Positions 10,724 through 20,999 of a DNA stretch of 64,000 nt are shown here, piece by piece; the first letter of the stretch is position 1, and each line of letters begins with the position of its first letter. The position numbers were made by a program, and so were the translations under genes. The DNA lies in contig NC_037668.1 in NCBI RefSeq assembly GCF_003255815.1, positions 66,213,196 to 66,277,195 of the forward strand, in the 5' to 3' direction. The stretch is from Theropithecus gelada (taxonomy: Eukaryota > Chordata > Mammalia > Primates > Cercopithecidae). The notes below the pieces were generated by a model. The model saw nothing but the letters and a program-made list of their open reading frames with translations. It ran no database searches and was not told the origin of the DNA.

Positions 10724-11083
10724 TGCTACAGTTTGAATGGCGCCTCCAAAACTCAGGTTGAAATTTAATTGCCATTATTATGATATTCAGAGGTAGGACC
10801 TTTAAGAGATTAGGTCGTGAGGGCTTTGCCATCATGAATGGACTAATGCCATTATCGAGGGAGTGGTCTAGTTATCTCAGGAGTCCAGCCCCTTTTTCTC
10901 TCCCGAGCATGCTCTCTTGCCACATGATATCTTCGGCCATGTTATGATGCAGCAAAAAGGCAGATGTGGCCCCTCAATCTTGGACTTCTCAGTCTCCAGA
11001 ACTGTAAACCAAATAAATTCTATTCTTTGTAAATAATCCAGTCTGTGGTATTCTGTTACAGCAGCAGAAAATGGATCAAGGCA
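10724..11083 (+). mobile_element. MaLR-type solo LTR (MLT1/MST-like)
   Basis: Landmarks of a MaLR LTR are present: 'tgctacagtttgaatggc' at the start, 'gagggctttgccatcatgaa', 'gccattatcgagggagtgg', 'cttctcagtctccagaactg', an 'aataaa' signal near 11012, and the end 'cagcagaaaatggatcaag'. No internal region follows. It divides an antisense MIR. Confidence 0.87.
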
Positions 11084-11178
11084 ATATTAATACCCCTTTT
11101 TGTCACTGAAGTGAAACTAGGATTTAAATCTAGGTTTGCCTGACTCCAAAGCTTTTATTCTCAACCACTAAATCACAC
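11084..11178 (-). repeat. MIR SINE (antisense), part after LTR
   Basis: 'gaaactaggatttaaatcta' and 'ctgactccaaagcttttatt' then 'ctcaaccactaaatc' match the 5' half of MIR in antisense. Confidence 0.62.
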
Positions 11179-11254
11179 CCCATTCCCACTCCAGTGAGTA
11201 GAAATCGGCTAAGTGGATACTGTAGTTACTACCCCAACATCCAGCCCACCCATC

Positions 11255-11735
11255 TTCTATTGTAAAATAGCCTGTGATGTGGCTGGGAGGGTTCTTGGTC
11301 TGAACTAATCTAGAATATGTCATGCCCTTTCATGGTGATCGGTTCATAAACCAGATTTAAGCCAGTTAGTATATGGCATGAACACATGCACATGAGTTGA
11401 TCTGGAGCAATCTAATCAGAGAGAAGCGCTGGCCTGTGTTCTGATCACTGCAGGAAGAGTTATTGTTTCTTCCATTGTAAATGTACGTGGCAAGCACGAA
11501 GCCCCAGTTGCTGTTGGCCGCCATCTTGCAACCAATTAGAAAGCCAGATTGAGGATGGAGCTAGCTCTTAGAAGAGTACAGAGGGGAGACCAGACCTGAG
11601 AAACAGAGGCAGAGCCCTGAAAACAATGCCTGAAGCTTAAATGATCTACTTCTCAATTTATTTATGTGAGTCAAGGTGTCCTCTTTAATGTTTAAGTCAG
11701 TTTACTTACTTGCAAATGAGAACATCCTAACTAAC
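11255..11735 (+). mobile_element. Ancient LTR-like interspersed repeat, family unnamed
   Basis: 'ggccgccatcttgcaacc', 'gaaacagaggcagagccctg' and the end 'cttacttgcaaatgagaac' belong to a common mammalian interspersed repeat with an LTR-like terminus. I recognise the pattern but cannot name the family from memory. The same family seems to recur at 49310-49405 and, antisense, at 59335-59720. Confidence 0.5.
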
Positions 11736-11759
11736 ATATAAGGTGTTTGGGAGAGATTG

Positions 11760-12288
11760 AGATTTATGAAGTTCACAGTCATCATCCTAAACTTCTCATC
11801 CATTTACCAAGTAAATACAACAAAACTGCCAGATAATTCATAAGTGAAAAAATGTATAGATTTGACTGACAAAATTCTTTAAAAGAATTGTGATTCTCTA
11901 AAACACAATATAAATGTAACTAAAGAACATACAACAAACTACAAAACATACTTGCTGCCCATTTGACAATTAAGAAGTATATCTCCATAAATTCATATAA
12001 ACTAATAAGAGAAAGAAGCGCACCTCTATAGAAAAGCAATGAGCTAGGACATGAGCATTTCTTGAACTGGAAGAAAAAGAAATGAATAAATAGAAGTGTA
12101 TTCCAACAGTATGACATCTTGATGTTTACCTGTTAAAAGGGCAAGGAATAGAAGAAGTGATAATACTCAGAGTTGGAGAGAATGGATAAAAACTCGCACT
12201 CTCATGCCCTTTGGATTAGGTATAAATCTGTATCACTTCTCTGGGGGACAATCTAGCAATAGGTATAACAATTTTTAAAATATGCATA
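11760..12288 (+). mobile_element. Old L1 (L1M-class) ORF2/3' end, first piece
   Basis: 'cagagttggagagaatgga', 'cactctcatgccctttgg' and 'gggggacaatctagcaatag' follow the end of L1 ORF2 in an old L1M subfamily. The element continues at 12611 and 13249 after two later insertions. It is far too diverged to code. Confidence 0.78.
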
Positions 12289-12610
12289 TAGGGGCGGGGC
12301 ACAGCGGCTCATACCTGTAATACCAGCACTTTGGGAGGCCAAGGCAGGCGGATCATCTGAGGTCAGCAGTTGGAGACCAGCCTGACCAAAATGGTGAAAC
12401 CCCATCTCTATTAAAAATGCAAAAATTAGCCGGGTGTGGTAGTGGGTGCCTGTAATCTCCGCTACTCAGGAGGCTGAGGCAGGAGAACTGCTTGAACCTG
12501 GGAGGTGGAAGTCGCAGTGGGTAAGTCACAGTGAGTCCAGATGGCACCACTGCATTCCAGGCTGGGTGACAAGAGCAAAACTCTGTCTCAAAAAATAAAA
12601 AATAAAAATA
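12289..12610 (+). mobile_element. Alu SINE inserted in L1M
   Basis: Sense Alu from 'ggggcggggcacagcggctc' to an A-rich tail. The target-site duplication aaaatatrcata lies at 12277-12288 and 12611-12622 with one mismatch. The right monomer carries a local insertion, 'gtgggtaagtcacagtgag'. Confidence 0.96.
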
Positions 12611-12901
12611 AAAATATACATACCATTAGAATCACATACTTCTCTTCTTGAAATTTCATCTAAGGAAATAATACAAATAGTATGCAAAAGTTATATATTT
12701 GAAGATATTCATTGCATTTTATTGGTAATAATGAAAATTAGAAGTAATCAAAATATTTTACAATAGGGGAATTGGTAAAATAAATTGTGGCCATTTCATA
12801 TAATGAAGTTCCATCCTGCTATTTTAAAAGACAATATAGTTATATAAAAAAATGAATGATATACTGCTTATTTATAAAGCAGTTTGCAAAACAAATGTTT
12901 A
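12611..12901 (+). mobile_element. Old L1 (L1M-class), second piece
   Basis: Continues the L1: 'gatattcattgcattttatt', 'acaataggggaattggtaaa', 'taaattgtggccatttcata'. It stops at a TA dinucleotide where the transposon begins. Confidence 0.82.
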
Positions 12902-13248
12902 CAGGTTGAGTATCCCAATGCAAAATACAAAATTTGAAATACGTTAAAACCTGAAACTGTTTGAGCACTGAGAGAGGCTGCAAGTGGAAAATTTCACACC
13001 CAATCTCATGTGATGGGCCATAGTCAAAATGCATTGTCTCATGCACAAAATTATTAAAAATATGGTATAAAATTACCTCCAGGCTATGTGTATAAGGTGT
13101 ATATGACACATAAATGAATTTTGTGGTTTAGACTTAGGTCCCCTACCCAAGATATCTCATGTATATGTAAATATTCCAAAATCTGAACAAATCTGAAATC
13201 TGAAACATTTCTGGTCCTAAGCATCTCCAACAAGGGATACTCAACCTG
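12902..13248 (-). mobile_element. Tigger-like (TcMar) non-autonomous DNA transposon
   Basis: A 347-bp element with perfect 15-bp terminal inverted repeats: caggttgagtatccc at 12902-12916 and its complement gggatactcaacctg at 13234-13248. It is flanked by TA on both sides (12900-12901 and 13249-13250), the mariner/Tigger target duplication. The interior, read from the right end, matches the Tigger-family repeat that begins with this terminus. No transposase is encoded; such short elements were moved by an autonomous relative. It lies inside the older L1M. Confidence 0.93.
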
Positions 13249-13360
13249 TATTTATTGTATGTATGATATATATATATATACACATGCATATATGTATGAT
13301 ATATATGTAGAAATGATGAAAGATATTTTATCTCTGTTTAAAATTGGAAGCATCTAAAAA
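13249..13360 (+). mobile_element. Old L1 (L1M-class), third piece
   Basis: 'tatttattgtatgtatgata' and a degenerate AT/CA stretch resume the L1 3' untranslated region after the transposon, ending near 'aattggaagcatctaaaaac'. Confidence 0.6.
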
Positions 13361-13364
13361 CAGA

Positions 13365-14190
13365 AAGCATTATTCTAAAAGTGTTTTACAATTTAAAAAT
13401 TTTTTACAATTTAAAAAACCTCCTCCTGTAATAATGAATGAACAAGTTACTGTGGTGTGTGGAAACCCGTGCTGATGTGATCTGTAGCCTGAAAGTATCA
13501 GGCTTGCTGAACAGGGTGGGGCTGATCCCCACAGGAGACAGGAAATGACCCTGTCAGAGGCCATGTCACGTTGTGAGAAGCTTGTCTCATGGGAGGAAGG
13601 TCACTCGCCACTCCGCTGAACGAGCCTCAGGTGCCCAGAGCCAAAGGGAATCTGGAAGGAAAAATGCAGCAGGAACGAGGAGTGTTACCTCTGAAGCTTT
13701 TCAAAAGAGCTGCAGTTTCTCAAAAGTTGTTACAATAAATCCTAATGATAAATGATTTTTGCCATAACTCCATCCATAGATCGAAAAGATTTCCTGATAA
13801 ATATAAATGTAATATACATTTTTATAATTACATAACACTTTTAAGATATTTTGCTAATTCTCAGTGTGAAAATTCATAAAGAAAATGCCATATTGTGTTT
13901 GCATCACTAAATGGATAGGTTTTATGTAAGTTTATTTTTTTCCATTTTCTGGTAAAAAACGACATTTTTGACAACTACAATATGATGACATTTGTAATGT
14001 ATACATCAATAGATTCACAGGACATACTTTACATTACATTTTTTTTACCTCTTATTGTTTCTTACCACATGCTACATATCATAGCTTCCATTTTAATGTA
14101 ATTTTCCATCATTGTGTTCCTTTGAAGTTAAAAATCTAAATAGAAACATTGTTAATGTAAAATAAGTCAGAATTTAGACCTTATAGGTAT
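13365..14190. other. Unique, partly AT-rich sequence
   Basis: No repeat or gene is recognised. 13380-13417 holds two copies of 'ttttacaatttaaaaa'. The part after 13780 is AT-rich without simple periodicity. Confidence 0.4.
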
Positions 14191-14194
14191 CTGA

Positions 14195-14196
<2 letters not shown>

Positions 14197-14232
<36 letters not shown>
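14197..14232 (+). repeat. (TG)18 microsatellite
   Basis: Eighteen uninterrupted TG units. Confidence 0.97.
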
Positions 14233-14234
<2 letters not shown>

Positions 14235-14239
14235 CATGC

Positions 14240-14375
14240 ATGTCAAAATATTAGCAATGACTGTCTGGGTGGTTGGATTATGGGTAATTTACATTATTAA
14301 TTTTTTCTTTTTTTGACTTGCCAGCATTTTCTAATTTTTTTATGCTGTTAATACTAGGAGTAAAAATTTAGATTA
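14240..14375 (+). repeat. Possible old L1/HAL1 3' end
   Basis: 'gtctgggtggttggattatg' followed by 'ggtaatttacattattaat' and T-rich sequence resembles the 3' untranslated end of old L1-type LINEs. The fragment is short and diverged. Confidence 0.45.
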
Positions 14376-14429
14376 ACATACTCAGATATTTATGAAATGT
14401 TACTTTCTTTATCTTTTTCCTGTGAGTTT

Positions 14430-15005
14430 AACTGCTGCTTCTAGCCGCTCTTCCTCTTTGTGGCAGAAAATCTTATTCAAATCAGAGTCTCCACTCTCAT
14501 TTTCCCAGGTTCTCCCGGGGCTTACAAAGCACTAAGCCACGAGAGGGCAAGAGTCCTCTGGTTTACCCACTCTGGTCACTGTTACACAACCCTTGCTGGG
14601 ACCACACTCCCCTCCAGGACTGGCTCCCTGCAGTGTCTTCCACGACGCCCTACTGGACCGGGGAGATCTCCGCAAGGGTCTCTCAGGACCCCTCGCCTGT
14701 CTCCCTGGGCCGCCACTTCTAGTCAACTGCTCCCATCATGCAGGAAAATTCTGTAAGATTTGCCTCCTCTCAGGAAGGCAAGAATCTTCTCTGTTCTTGA
14801 ATCTCCCAAACCCATCTGAAATTGTTGTTACCTCCACCACTCCTAGCACTCAGTCTGGGTGGGCCGAAGGGCAGGACACCGAGTTCCTTCCACTCCTAGG
14901 TCACTTAACACTTTTGCTTTTTCTCTGTTCCACTCCCTCTTTGTCCCCAAACTGCTTTCATCCAGCAAACTTTATGTAGTCCCAGAGGAGTGTGTGTGCA
15001 GGGAT
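14430..15005. other. GC-richer unique block ending in an A-rich tract
   Basis: A block of higher GC content between AT-rich neighbours. Three open frames overlap in different frames and strands and show no known domain. The 13-mer ccacgagagggca at 14537-14549 fits a CTCF core (CCACNAGRKGGCR). The block runs into an A-rich tract, so a decayed retrocopy is possible, but I recognise no source gene and see no target duplication. Confidence 0.35.
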
Positions 15006-15006
15006 T

Positions 15007-15036
15007 TAAAAAAAAAAGAAAAGAAAAGAAAAAGAA
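15007..15036 (+). repeat. A-rich simple repeat
   Basis: Ten A followed by three or four 'gaaaa' units. Confidence 0.9.
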
Positions 15037-15284
15037 ACTGACTCTAAACAATCACGTATGCTTCTAAATCTTTTGTTTGTTTCTGTAAGTGAAACCTCAA
15101 GAATTCAACTCGTGTGTTCTCTAATTATACTGTGTCACATGTCCAATTACATACACATTTAGTTAATTTAAACAAATAAGTAAATAAAAACAGAAAACAA
15201 CCAAGTTCGTTCTTGCAGTCCTTCTATCTTGCACAATTATTATGAGACTCAAGTAAAATAACAAATGTGAGCAATAATTCAATA

Positions 15285-15520
15285 CTGCTCTGCTAATGTA
15301 TCAGGTAATATTCTTGGTGCTTTACCTGTATTAATTCTGCAAATCCTTAAAATAACCCTTAAAGTAGGTACTATTATTATTCTTACTTTGTAGATGGATA
15401 AACTCTGTAGAGGAGCTGAAGGGAGATTATGTAATCTGCCCAAGGTCACCCTGCTTACTAGTAGCAGAGCCAGGATTCAAACCCAGGAGTTGGGCTTCAG
15501 GGTCTGTACATCTCCAGATT
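15285..15520 (-). repeat. MIR SINE (antisense)
   Basis: 'ggtgctttacctgtattaat', 'aaagtaggtactattattat', 'ctgcccaaggtcaccctgc' and 'caggattcaaacccaggag' follow antisense MIR in order. Confidence 0.88.
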
Positions 15521-15549
15521 GATAAACTTAACCTGTTTATGATGCTATG

Positions 15550-15640
15550 TGCTAACGAGAGGTGAAGCATCTTTCCAAAGGTCACCCAGCTAATTTAACA
15601 GGTTCAAACCTGGGACTAGATTCCAGTTCTTCCAATTCCA
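15550..15640 (-). repeat. Second MIR fragment (antisense)
   Basis: 'ccaaaggtcacccagctaat' and 'ggttcaaacctgggactaga' repeat the antisense MIR core just downstream of a fuller copy. It is either a second insertion or a local duplication. Confidence 0.55.
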
Positions 15641-15654
15641 AGTCCATCTTTTTC

Positions 15655-16375
15655 TTTTGCATTTCTGATTTTTGAGATTGACGGAGCTGATGATTTTGCA
15701 AACCAAGGCCAGTGCAAAACTCCCCATTACTTCCACACAGGATGTCTGGGAGAGTTTTGCTCTGATTTGTAAGTGTAATCTGGAGTGGGACTGTCGTTGC
15801 TTAAGATTCCTAATAGACACAATTGTCAGGTCCAGCTCTCAGGTTCAAAAAGAAAAACTGTTCAAGAACAAGACAGGGAAGGAGAGACTTAGCAGCTACA
15901 GCCAATGGGAAAAATTCTCAGCGGAGATTTTCACTGACATGGAGCTAAGAATGAGTCAGTGTTCTAGGTGGGGGTTCTTAGATGCTCCTGGGCTATATTG
16001 ACACATGTTTCCTGGTGTCTTAAACAAGGGATGTGAGGGTCCTGCTCTCATCTGTCACTGGAGCCTAGGCTCATTTCGGGACTCTATACTTCAAGGACGG
16101 CACAACCAGCTACAGCCCCAGAGACAGGCTGCAAGTTTGATGGAAGAGGGTTGGAAGCTGTGTCAAAGGAAGAAGAGAGAAGGATCTAAACTGGGCTCTT
16201 ATGGATGGAAAAGTGCACAGTTCGGGGACATGATTGCTGTTTTCAAAACTCTGAAGGGCTGTCACAGGAAAGAGTGAGAAGACTTGGACTGTGAGACCTA
16301 AAAGCGCAAACCTAGAGTCAAGAAGTGGAAGAGAGCGTGAGAGTGAGAATGGGAATTCAGAGACAGAACTCAAAT
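15655..16375. other. Unique sequence; faint ancient-repeat resemblance at 16225-16310
   Basis: No gene is recognised. Open frames at 15672-16001 and 16005-16277 are back to back in different frames without known domains. The passage with 'caaaactctgaagggctgtc' resembles an ancient interspersed repeat that I cannot name with confidence. Confidence 0.35.
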
Positions 16376-16377
16376 AA

Positions 16378-16612
16378 GGTGCTTAGGAGCACAAGCTTTG
16401 GAGTTAGACAACTTGGATTTGGATCTCCATTTAGCTGTTCCTTAGCCCCTCTGGAAGCATCAGCTTCCTTGTCTGTGGAACAGGAATAATAGCACACCTG
16501 CCTCAGAGAGTTCTTGAGAGCGTTGACTGAGACAAGCCAGGTAAGGTGCTGAGCACTGGACATATGGAAGTGCTCTATAAATGGTCTTTGTAATAATTAT
16601 TATCGGAGTGTT
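16378..16612 (+). repeat. MIR SINE
   Basis: 'gagcacaagctttggagtta', 'atcagcttccttgtctgtgg', and 'gtgctctataaatggtcttt' mark a full-length, diverged MIR. Confidence 0.82.
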
Positions 16613-16614
16613 AC

Positions 16615-17690
16615 TGTTACTTTTATTGCCAGAGCTGTTTAGCAATAGGTTGTGTGCAGATGGTAGCAAGCACCCCTACTCGTACAGACCCGTGTAAGCA
16701 GGGGTTCCAAGACTCAGCACTCAGTGAAGATGTGGTGAAGTAGATTCAAGCCTTGAGGTGCAAGAAGGACTAAAGAATCTCCAGTTATTTGGAATGGAGA
16801 TTCCATGAATTCTGCCTCTTTCTGCTACAAGCCAGAAGTGCCCTTCAGAGGAACATCCCCTCCCCATTTCTGGAGTCTGGGGAGCAACATCATGTGCCTG
16901 ATGCTCCTGTTTCCAGTGAGAGTTACCAAGCCAATCGCTGGGAACAGCCTGGCCTTGGTCCAGCACAGATGAGCAGAGACTGCTCATTTCTTGGCAGTTA
17001 CCACCAAAGGTGATGAGAACAAAGCACTCAGTGAGGGCCATAGCTCTGCCCACATGAGGTGTGACAATGAGCCAATAAACACCTCTGGGGTGCACTGAAG
17101 CAAATGCAGACCATGAGTATCAAGCCAAATAAACTGACTGCTGAAGGCCCTGCTGGCAGGGGCTCCCTGTGTTCCATGCATATCTGTGGAAAGCTCAGGG
17201 CTTAGCGCAAGTCTAAAGTTGAAGGGGCTCCTGGTAGCATCCTGGAAGAGGGTGGATTAACAAGGAAATGGATTGGGGTGGGTGAGGGCATGTGCAACCT
17301 GAGTGGAGGGGTTTAGGGAGGACCACGTGTTCTGGACCAGGCTTGTAGATGTGTACCTGGCCAGCCTTCATCCGTGCAGGTCTGAGTCCTAGAGAGGTGG
17401 GCAGTAGAAAGAAGCTATAATGTGATTTGCAGAGAGGATATCAGTGAGACACGGGAGTTCAGGGCAGCCTTCTTAGGGCTCACCACAAAGTGCAGCTGTC
17501 TGCACAAGGACTTGTGCCATGTGCCTGTGGAGGGAAAATATTCTCCCCACTTTATCAGGACAACTTCTGCATGGGTGTGAGGGTGGCTAAGGACAATTTC
17601 AGGACCATCAACAGGATACTGTACCTATGGTGCTAAGCAAACTTGCAGCAATACTGCTTTGCTCATTAATGAATTAACTAGTTAATTAAT
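16615..17690. other. Unique sequence, nothing recognised
   Basis: About 1.1 kb without recognised repeats. Open frames up to 124 codons occur on the minus strand near 16721-17095 but overlap a plus-strand frame and show no domain. Moderate GC content. Confidence 0.4.
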
Positions 17691-17691
17691 T

Positions 17692-18062
17692 TGATATGGT
17701 TTTGCTGTGTCCCCACCCAAATCTCATGTTGAATTGTAGTTTCCATAATCCCCACATGTTGTGGGAGGGACCAAGTGGGAGATAAGTGAGTCATGGAAGT
17801 TGTTTCCCCCATGCTGCTTTTCTTGCCATAGTGAATTCTTATAAGATCTGATGGTTTTATAAGGGCTTTTCCCTCTTTTTCTCAGCACTCTTCTTCCTGC
17901 CAACATGTGAAGAAGGAGGTATTTGCTTCCCCTTCCACCATGATTGTAAGTTTCATAAGGCCTCCCAGCCCTGTGGAATTGTGAGCCAATTAAACCTCTT
18001 TCCTTTATAAATTACCCAGTATCTGGCAGTTCTTTATAGGAGCATGAGAACAAACTAATAAA
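17692..18062 (+). mobile_element. THE1-type solo LTR (ERVL-MaLR)
   Basis: Starts 'tgatatggttttgctgtgtc' and continues with 'cccaaatctcatgttgaatt', 'gatctgatggttttataagg', 'ccaccatgattgtaagttt' and 'attaaacctctttcctttat', the standard THE1/MST layout. A perfect 5-bp target duplication, taatt, is at 17687-17691 and 18063-18067. No internal region is present. THE1 elements are limited to primates. Confidence 0.95.
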
Positions 18063-18163
18063 TAATTAGGTGATATTTCACTGATTACCTAGTGTGATGG
18101 TGAATTTTATGTGTCAACTTGACTGGCCTGCAGGGTGCCTAGACCTTTGGTCAAACATTATTC

Positions 18164-18190
18164 TGTGTGTGTGTGTGTGTGTGTGTGTGT
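18164..18190 (+). repeat. (TG)n microsatellite inside LTR
   Basis: About 13 TG units grown from the 'gggtgtgtctgtg'-like part of the LTR. Confidence 0.95.
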
Positions 18191-18293
18191 TTCTAGGTGA
18201 AATTAACATTTGAATTCATAAACTGAGTAAAGCAGACTGCCCTCCCTAATGTGAGTGGGCCTCATCCAATTAGTTGAAAATGTATATAGAACA

Positions 18294-18565
18294 GGCCAGT
18301 GTGGTGGCTCATGCCTGTAATCCCAGCACTTTGGGAGGCTGAGGTGGGCAGATGATGAGGTCAGGAGATTGAGACCATCCTGGCTAACACAGTGAAACCC
18401 CATCTCTACTAAAAATACAAAAAATTAGCCAGGCGTGGTGGTGGGCGCCTGCAGTTCCAGCTACTTGGGAGGCTGAGGCAGGAGAATGGTGTGAACCCGG
18501 GAGGCGGAGGTTGTGCTGAGCCAAGATCACACCACAGCCTGGGCAACAGAGTGAGACTCTGTCTC

Positions 18566-18600
<35 letters not shown>
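18294..18600 (+). mobile_element. Alu SINE (Y-like)
   Basis: Has Y-type wording: 'gagaccatcctggctaacac' and 'gagaatggtgtgaacccggg'. A small deletion joins 'cacaccacagcctgggc', removing part of the usual cactgcactccag stretch. The tail is mixed 'gaaaa' units. Flanks 'gtatatagaaca' and 'gtacgtggaaca' form an imperfect target duplication. It is among the younger insertions here. Confidence 0.95.
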
Positions 18601-18840
18601 GGAAATGTACGTGGAACAAAAAGGTTGGGTAACAGAGAACTTCTGCTACCTGAGTGCATGAGCTGGAACACTGGTAGTCCCCTGCCCTTGTACTGGAATT
18701 TACACCATCAGCTCTTCTGGTTCTCAGGCTTTTAGACTCAAACTGGAACTACACCACTGGCAATCCTGGGTCTCCAGCTTGCCAACTGCTCATTGTGGGA
18801 CTTCTAAGCATCCATAATTGTGTGAGTTCATTCAGTATAA

Positions 18841-18914
18841 TACACACACATATGTGTGTGTGTACATATGTGTGTGTACGTATATGTGTGTGCATATGTA
18901 TATGTGTGTGTGTA
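18841..18914 (+). repeat. Compound TG/CA/AT microsatellite
   Basis: Alternating purine-pyrimidine tract of 'tgtgtg', 'tacata' and 'tatatg' units near the LTR 3' end. Such tracts can adopt Z-DNA. Confidence 0.9.
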
Positions 18915-19225
18915 TCTTCTATTTATTCTGTTTCTCTAGCGAACCCTGACTAAACAGTCCTATCATGTACCAGATGCTCTGTTCTGTGGGCAAACAGCTT
19001 CAATCAACAGCCCCTTCAGCAGTGGACATCAGAGACAAAAGAAATAGGTAGACACCACATCAAAGTGACAAAGTTGTTCTTGAATACATGTAAAGCTTTC
19101 AGAAATAATTTGAGGAATGGGGATGATCAAGAGACTGAGGATCCTAAATAAGATGCAAAGGCCAGAGCCAGTAAAAGACAAGTTAATTACTCTTAATAGG
19201 ATTGCATTTAAAACCCCAGGATGCT

Positions 19226-19236
19226 GGGGGTTGGAG

Positions 19237-19286
<50 letters not shown>

Positions 19287-19296
19287 NGGGTTGGAG

Positions 19297-19344
<48 letters not shown>
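19226..19344 (+). repeat. Duplicated (GT)n microsatellite with one unresolved base
   Basis: 'gggttggagaa' then about 24 GT units (19239-19286), an n at 19287, then 'gggttggagat' and about 23 further GT units (19299-19344). The unique lead-in is duplicated with the repeat. Open frames across this region consist of repetitive residues and are not genes. Confidence 0.95.
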
Positions 19345-19345
<1 letters not shown>

Positions 19346-20010
19346 TGTTGTCTGCAGTTGGGAACTGAACCCAGACAACTAGATGCCAGATCCTATTCAC
19401 AAATATCAACACTACACACCACCTTTAAGCATAGTGAAGACCACAGGCTTGGATTTTCAGCAGAGGATGAGAAAACGTGTTGTCACATACTGTTAGTATA
19501 TGCATGTCTTTCATATGTGCACAGAATGTGTATAGGTACATTCACACAAACACAGACACACAGAGAGTTTTTAGGTTTCTTCAGGAATTGAGTCTTCAAT
19601 CAAAATAGAGTCCCGGGCTTCAGGCCTGGTGAATCCTGAGATTCCTGTGACCCACCAGAGAGAGCCCACATGGGGAGAGTGCTGTCCTGGGTGCCAGTCA
19701 CACCTCTGCAGGCAAGACGAGTGCAGGGCTCCCTAGCCAAGGTGTGTGTAGGGTTTCTTCCTGTTTGATAAGGATGCCTTGTTCTCATGGGGTCCTCTGG
19801 AATAGACCTGAACTCATGGACGCACTTGCATGGACAGGAAGCACAGGTATCAGGGACTGCTGTTGTGGGGAGTCTCCGTGACCCCACCACGCACAGTCAT
19901 TGCAAAGGCTGCTGCTCTTATCTCTTGCCAAATCTCTGAAGCTCCCGAGACAGGGGTTCTCAGGCCTTTTCATGCTCTGTCCGTTGTTCTGACCTGCCTT
20001 CCTGGGCCAA
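19345..20010. other. Unique sequence, nothing recognised
   Basis: No repeat or gene recognised. Overlapping frames on both strands near 19600-20080 lack domains. A short CA-rich patch is at 19543-19562. Confidence 0.4.
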
Positions 20011-20014
20011 CTGC

Positions 20015-20125
20015 GAACTTCATTTATCCTACAAACACTCTCAATGGACCTATCATGGACCAAGGACTATATTCGGTGTGAAGAATTCAGATATAAACAA
20101 GACATGGACCTTTTCACAGAGCCCT
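20015..20125 (-). repeat. L2 LINE 3' end (antisense)
   Basis: 'cttcatttatcctacaaaca', 'ctatcatggaccaaggacta' and 'gatataaacaagacatggac' follow the complement of the L2 3' end. Confidence 0.65.
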
Positions 20126-20129
20126 GGAA

Positions 20130-20810
20130 ATCTGTCTGCTTTTTTAAATCATAAGAAAGCAGGAAGGCAGAGGACTGGGGAATTCAACACTAACCTCCAT
20201 CCATTCATAGGCAACTGATTATTTCCTGAAGTTGGATTTTTGGAGTGATCATTAATTTTACCCTTTTCTGCCCTCCCATAAGTACGTTTGGAACCAACCA
20301 AGAAATAAAGCAGAAGACATAGATAGAAATCAAAATATCAAGCTATCATCTCTGAAGGTGATTTGAAGAGCGTGGCTTTAGATCTTACGGCCACAGTGGG
20401 CTTCCCGGCACTTTACTTCAGGTTCCAATTTACCCATCCAGTAAATGGGCTGACCACAGCGTGCCTGTTTCCTGGACGGGGCTTGTCCTGGAAAACTTAC
20501 CACCTGATACTTGGTCCTGAATGCATCCTTCCTGAAGGTGGGTCCCAGAAAACCCAGAAAAGGCTGAGCTGAGCATGCCTGTTGTGACGTATCTGAAACT
20601 TGCCCATTAGATACATCACTGCTCCTCTGGGAATTAGTTTGTGAAGCTGCATGAATATTAGAGTGTCACTTCTGCTGCCATCTCTTCCCTTAAGAACATG
20701 GGACAGAGGAGAAGGAGGTTCCTCCCAACACCTGATATGTGTACCCATGCTTTAGGTTGCTAGTAATAAGAAAAGAAACTCAAGATACACAGGGGTTGCC
20801 ATGGAGACCA
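20130..20810. other. Unique sequence, nothing recognised
   Basis: No recognised repeat or gene; short overlapping frames only. Confidence 0.4.
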
Positions 20811-20811
20811 A

Positions 20812-20998
20812 AACAGAAAGAGCACTGGACCTGGTGCCCAGATGTCTAAGTTTAAATCCTGACTTTGTCACTTACTAACCAGGCCACCTTGAGCAAATCA
20901 TCTTAGCTCTCCAGGACTCAGGTCTGTCCTCTGAGAAATACAGAGACTGATGCTGAGTCTGTGGCAGAAGGTTATCGGAGGATAAAATTTGAGCTTGG
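20812..20998 (+). repeat. MIR SINE
   Basis: 'agagcactggacctggtgcc', 'tgactttgtcacttactaac' and 'gttatcggaggataaaattt' follow MIR with moderate divergence. Confidence 0.75.
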
Positions 20999-20999
20999 A

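Larger units (their letters stand above)
18093..18956 (+). mobile_element. LTR-type repeat, carrying a later AluY
   Basis: Begins 'tgtgatggtgaattttatgt' and ends 'gaaccctgactaaaca', with 'gggcctcatccaattagttg' and 'gtctccagcttgccaactgc' inside. This is a common mammalian LTR-like repeat whose family I cannot name securely. It is interrupted by an Alu (18294-18600) and holds two TG-rich microsatellites. No clean target duplication is seen. Confidence 0.75.

Noticed and set aside
12902..13248. Riboswitch- or attenuator-like inverted repeat
   Set aside because: The inverted ends with TA on both sides are those of a DNA transposon.
19029..19591. Frames of Thr-His or Cys-Val repeats
   Set aside because: Translations of the GT microsatellite, also crossing the unresolved base.
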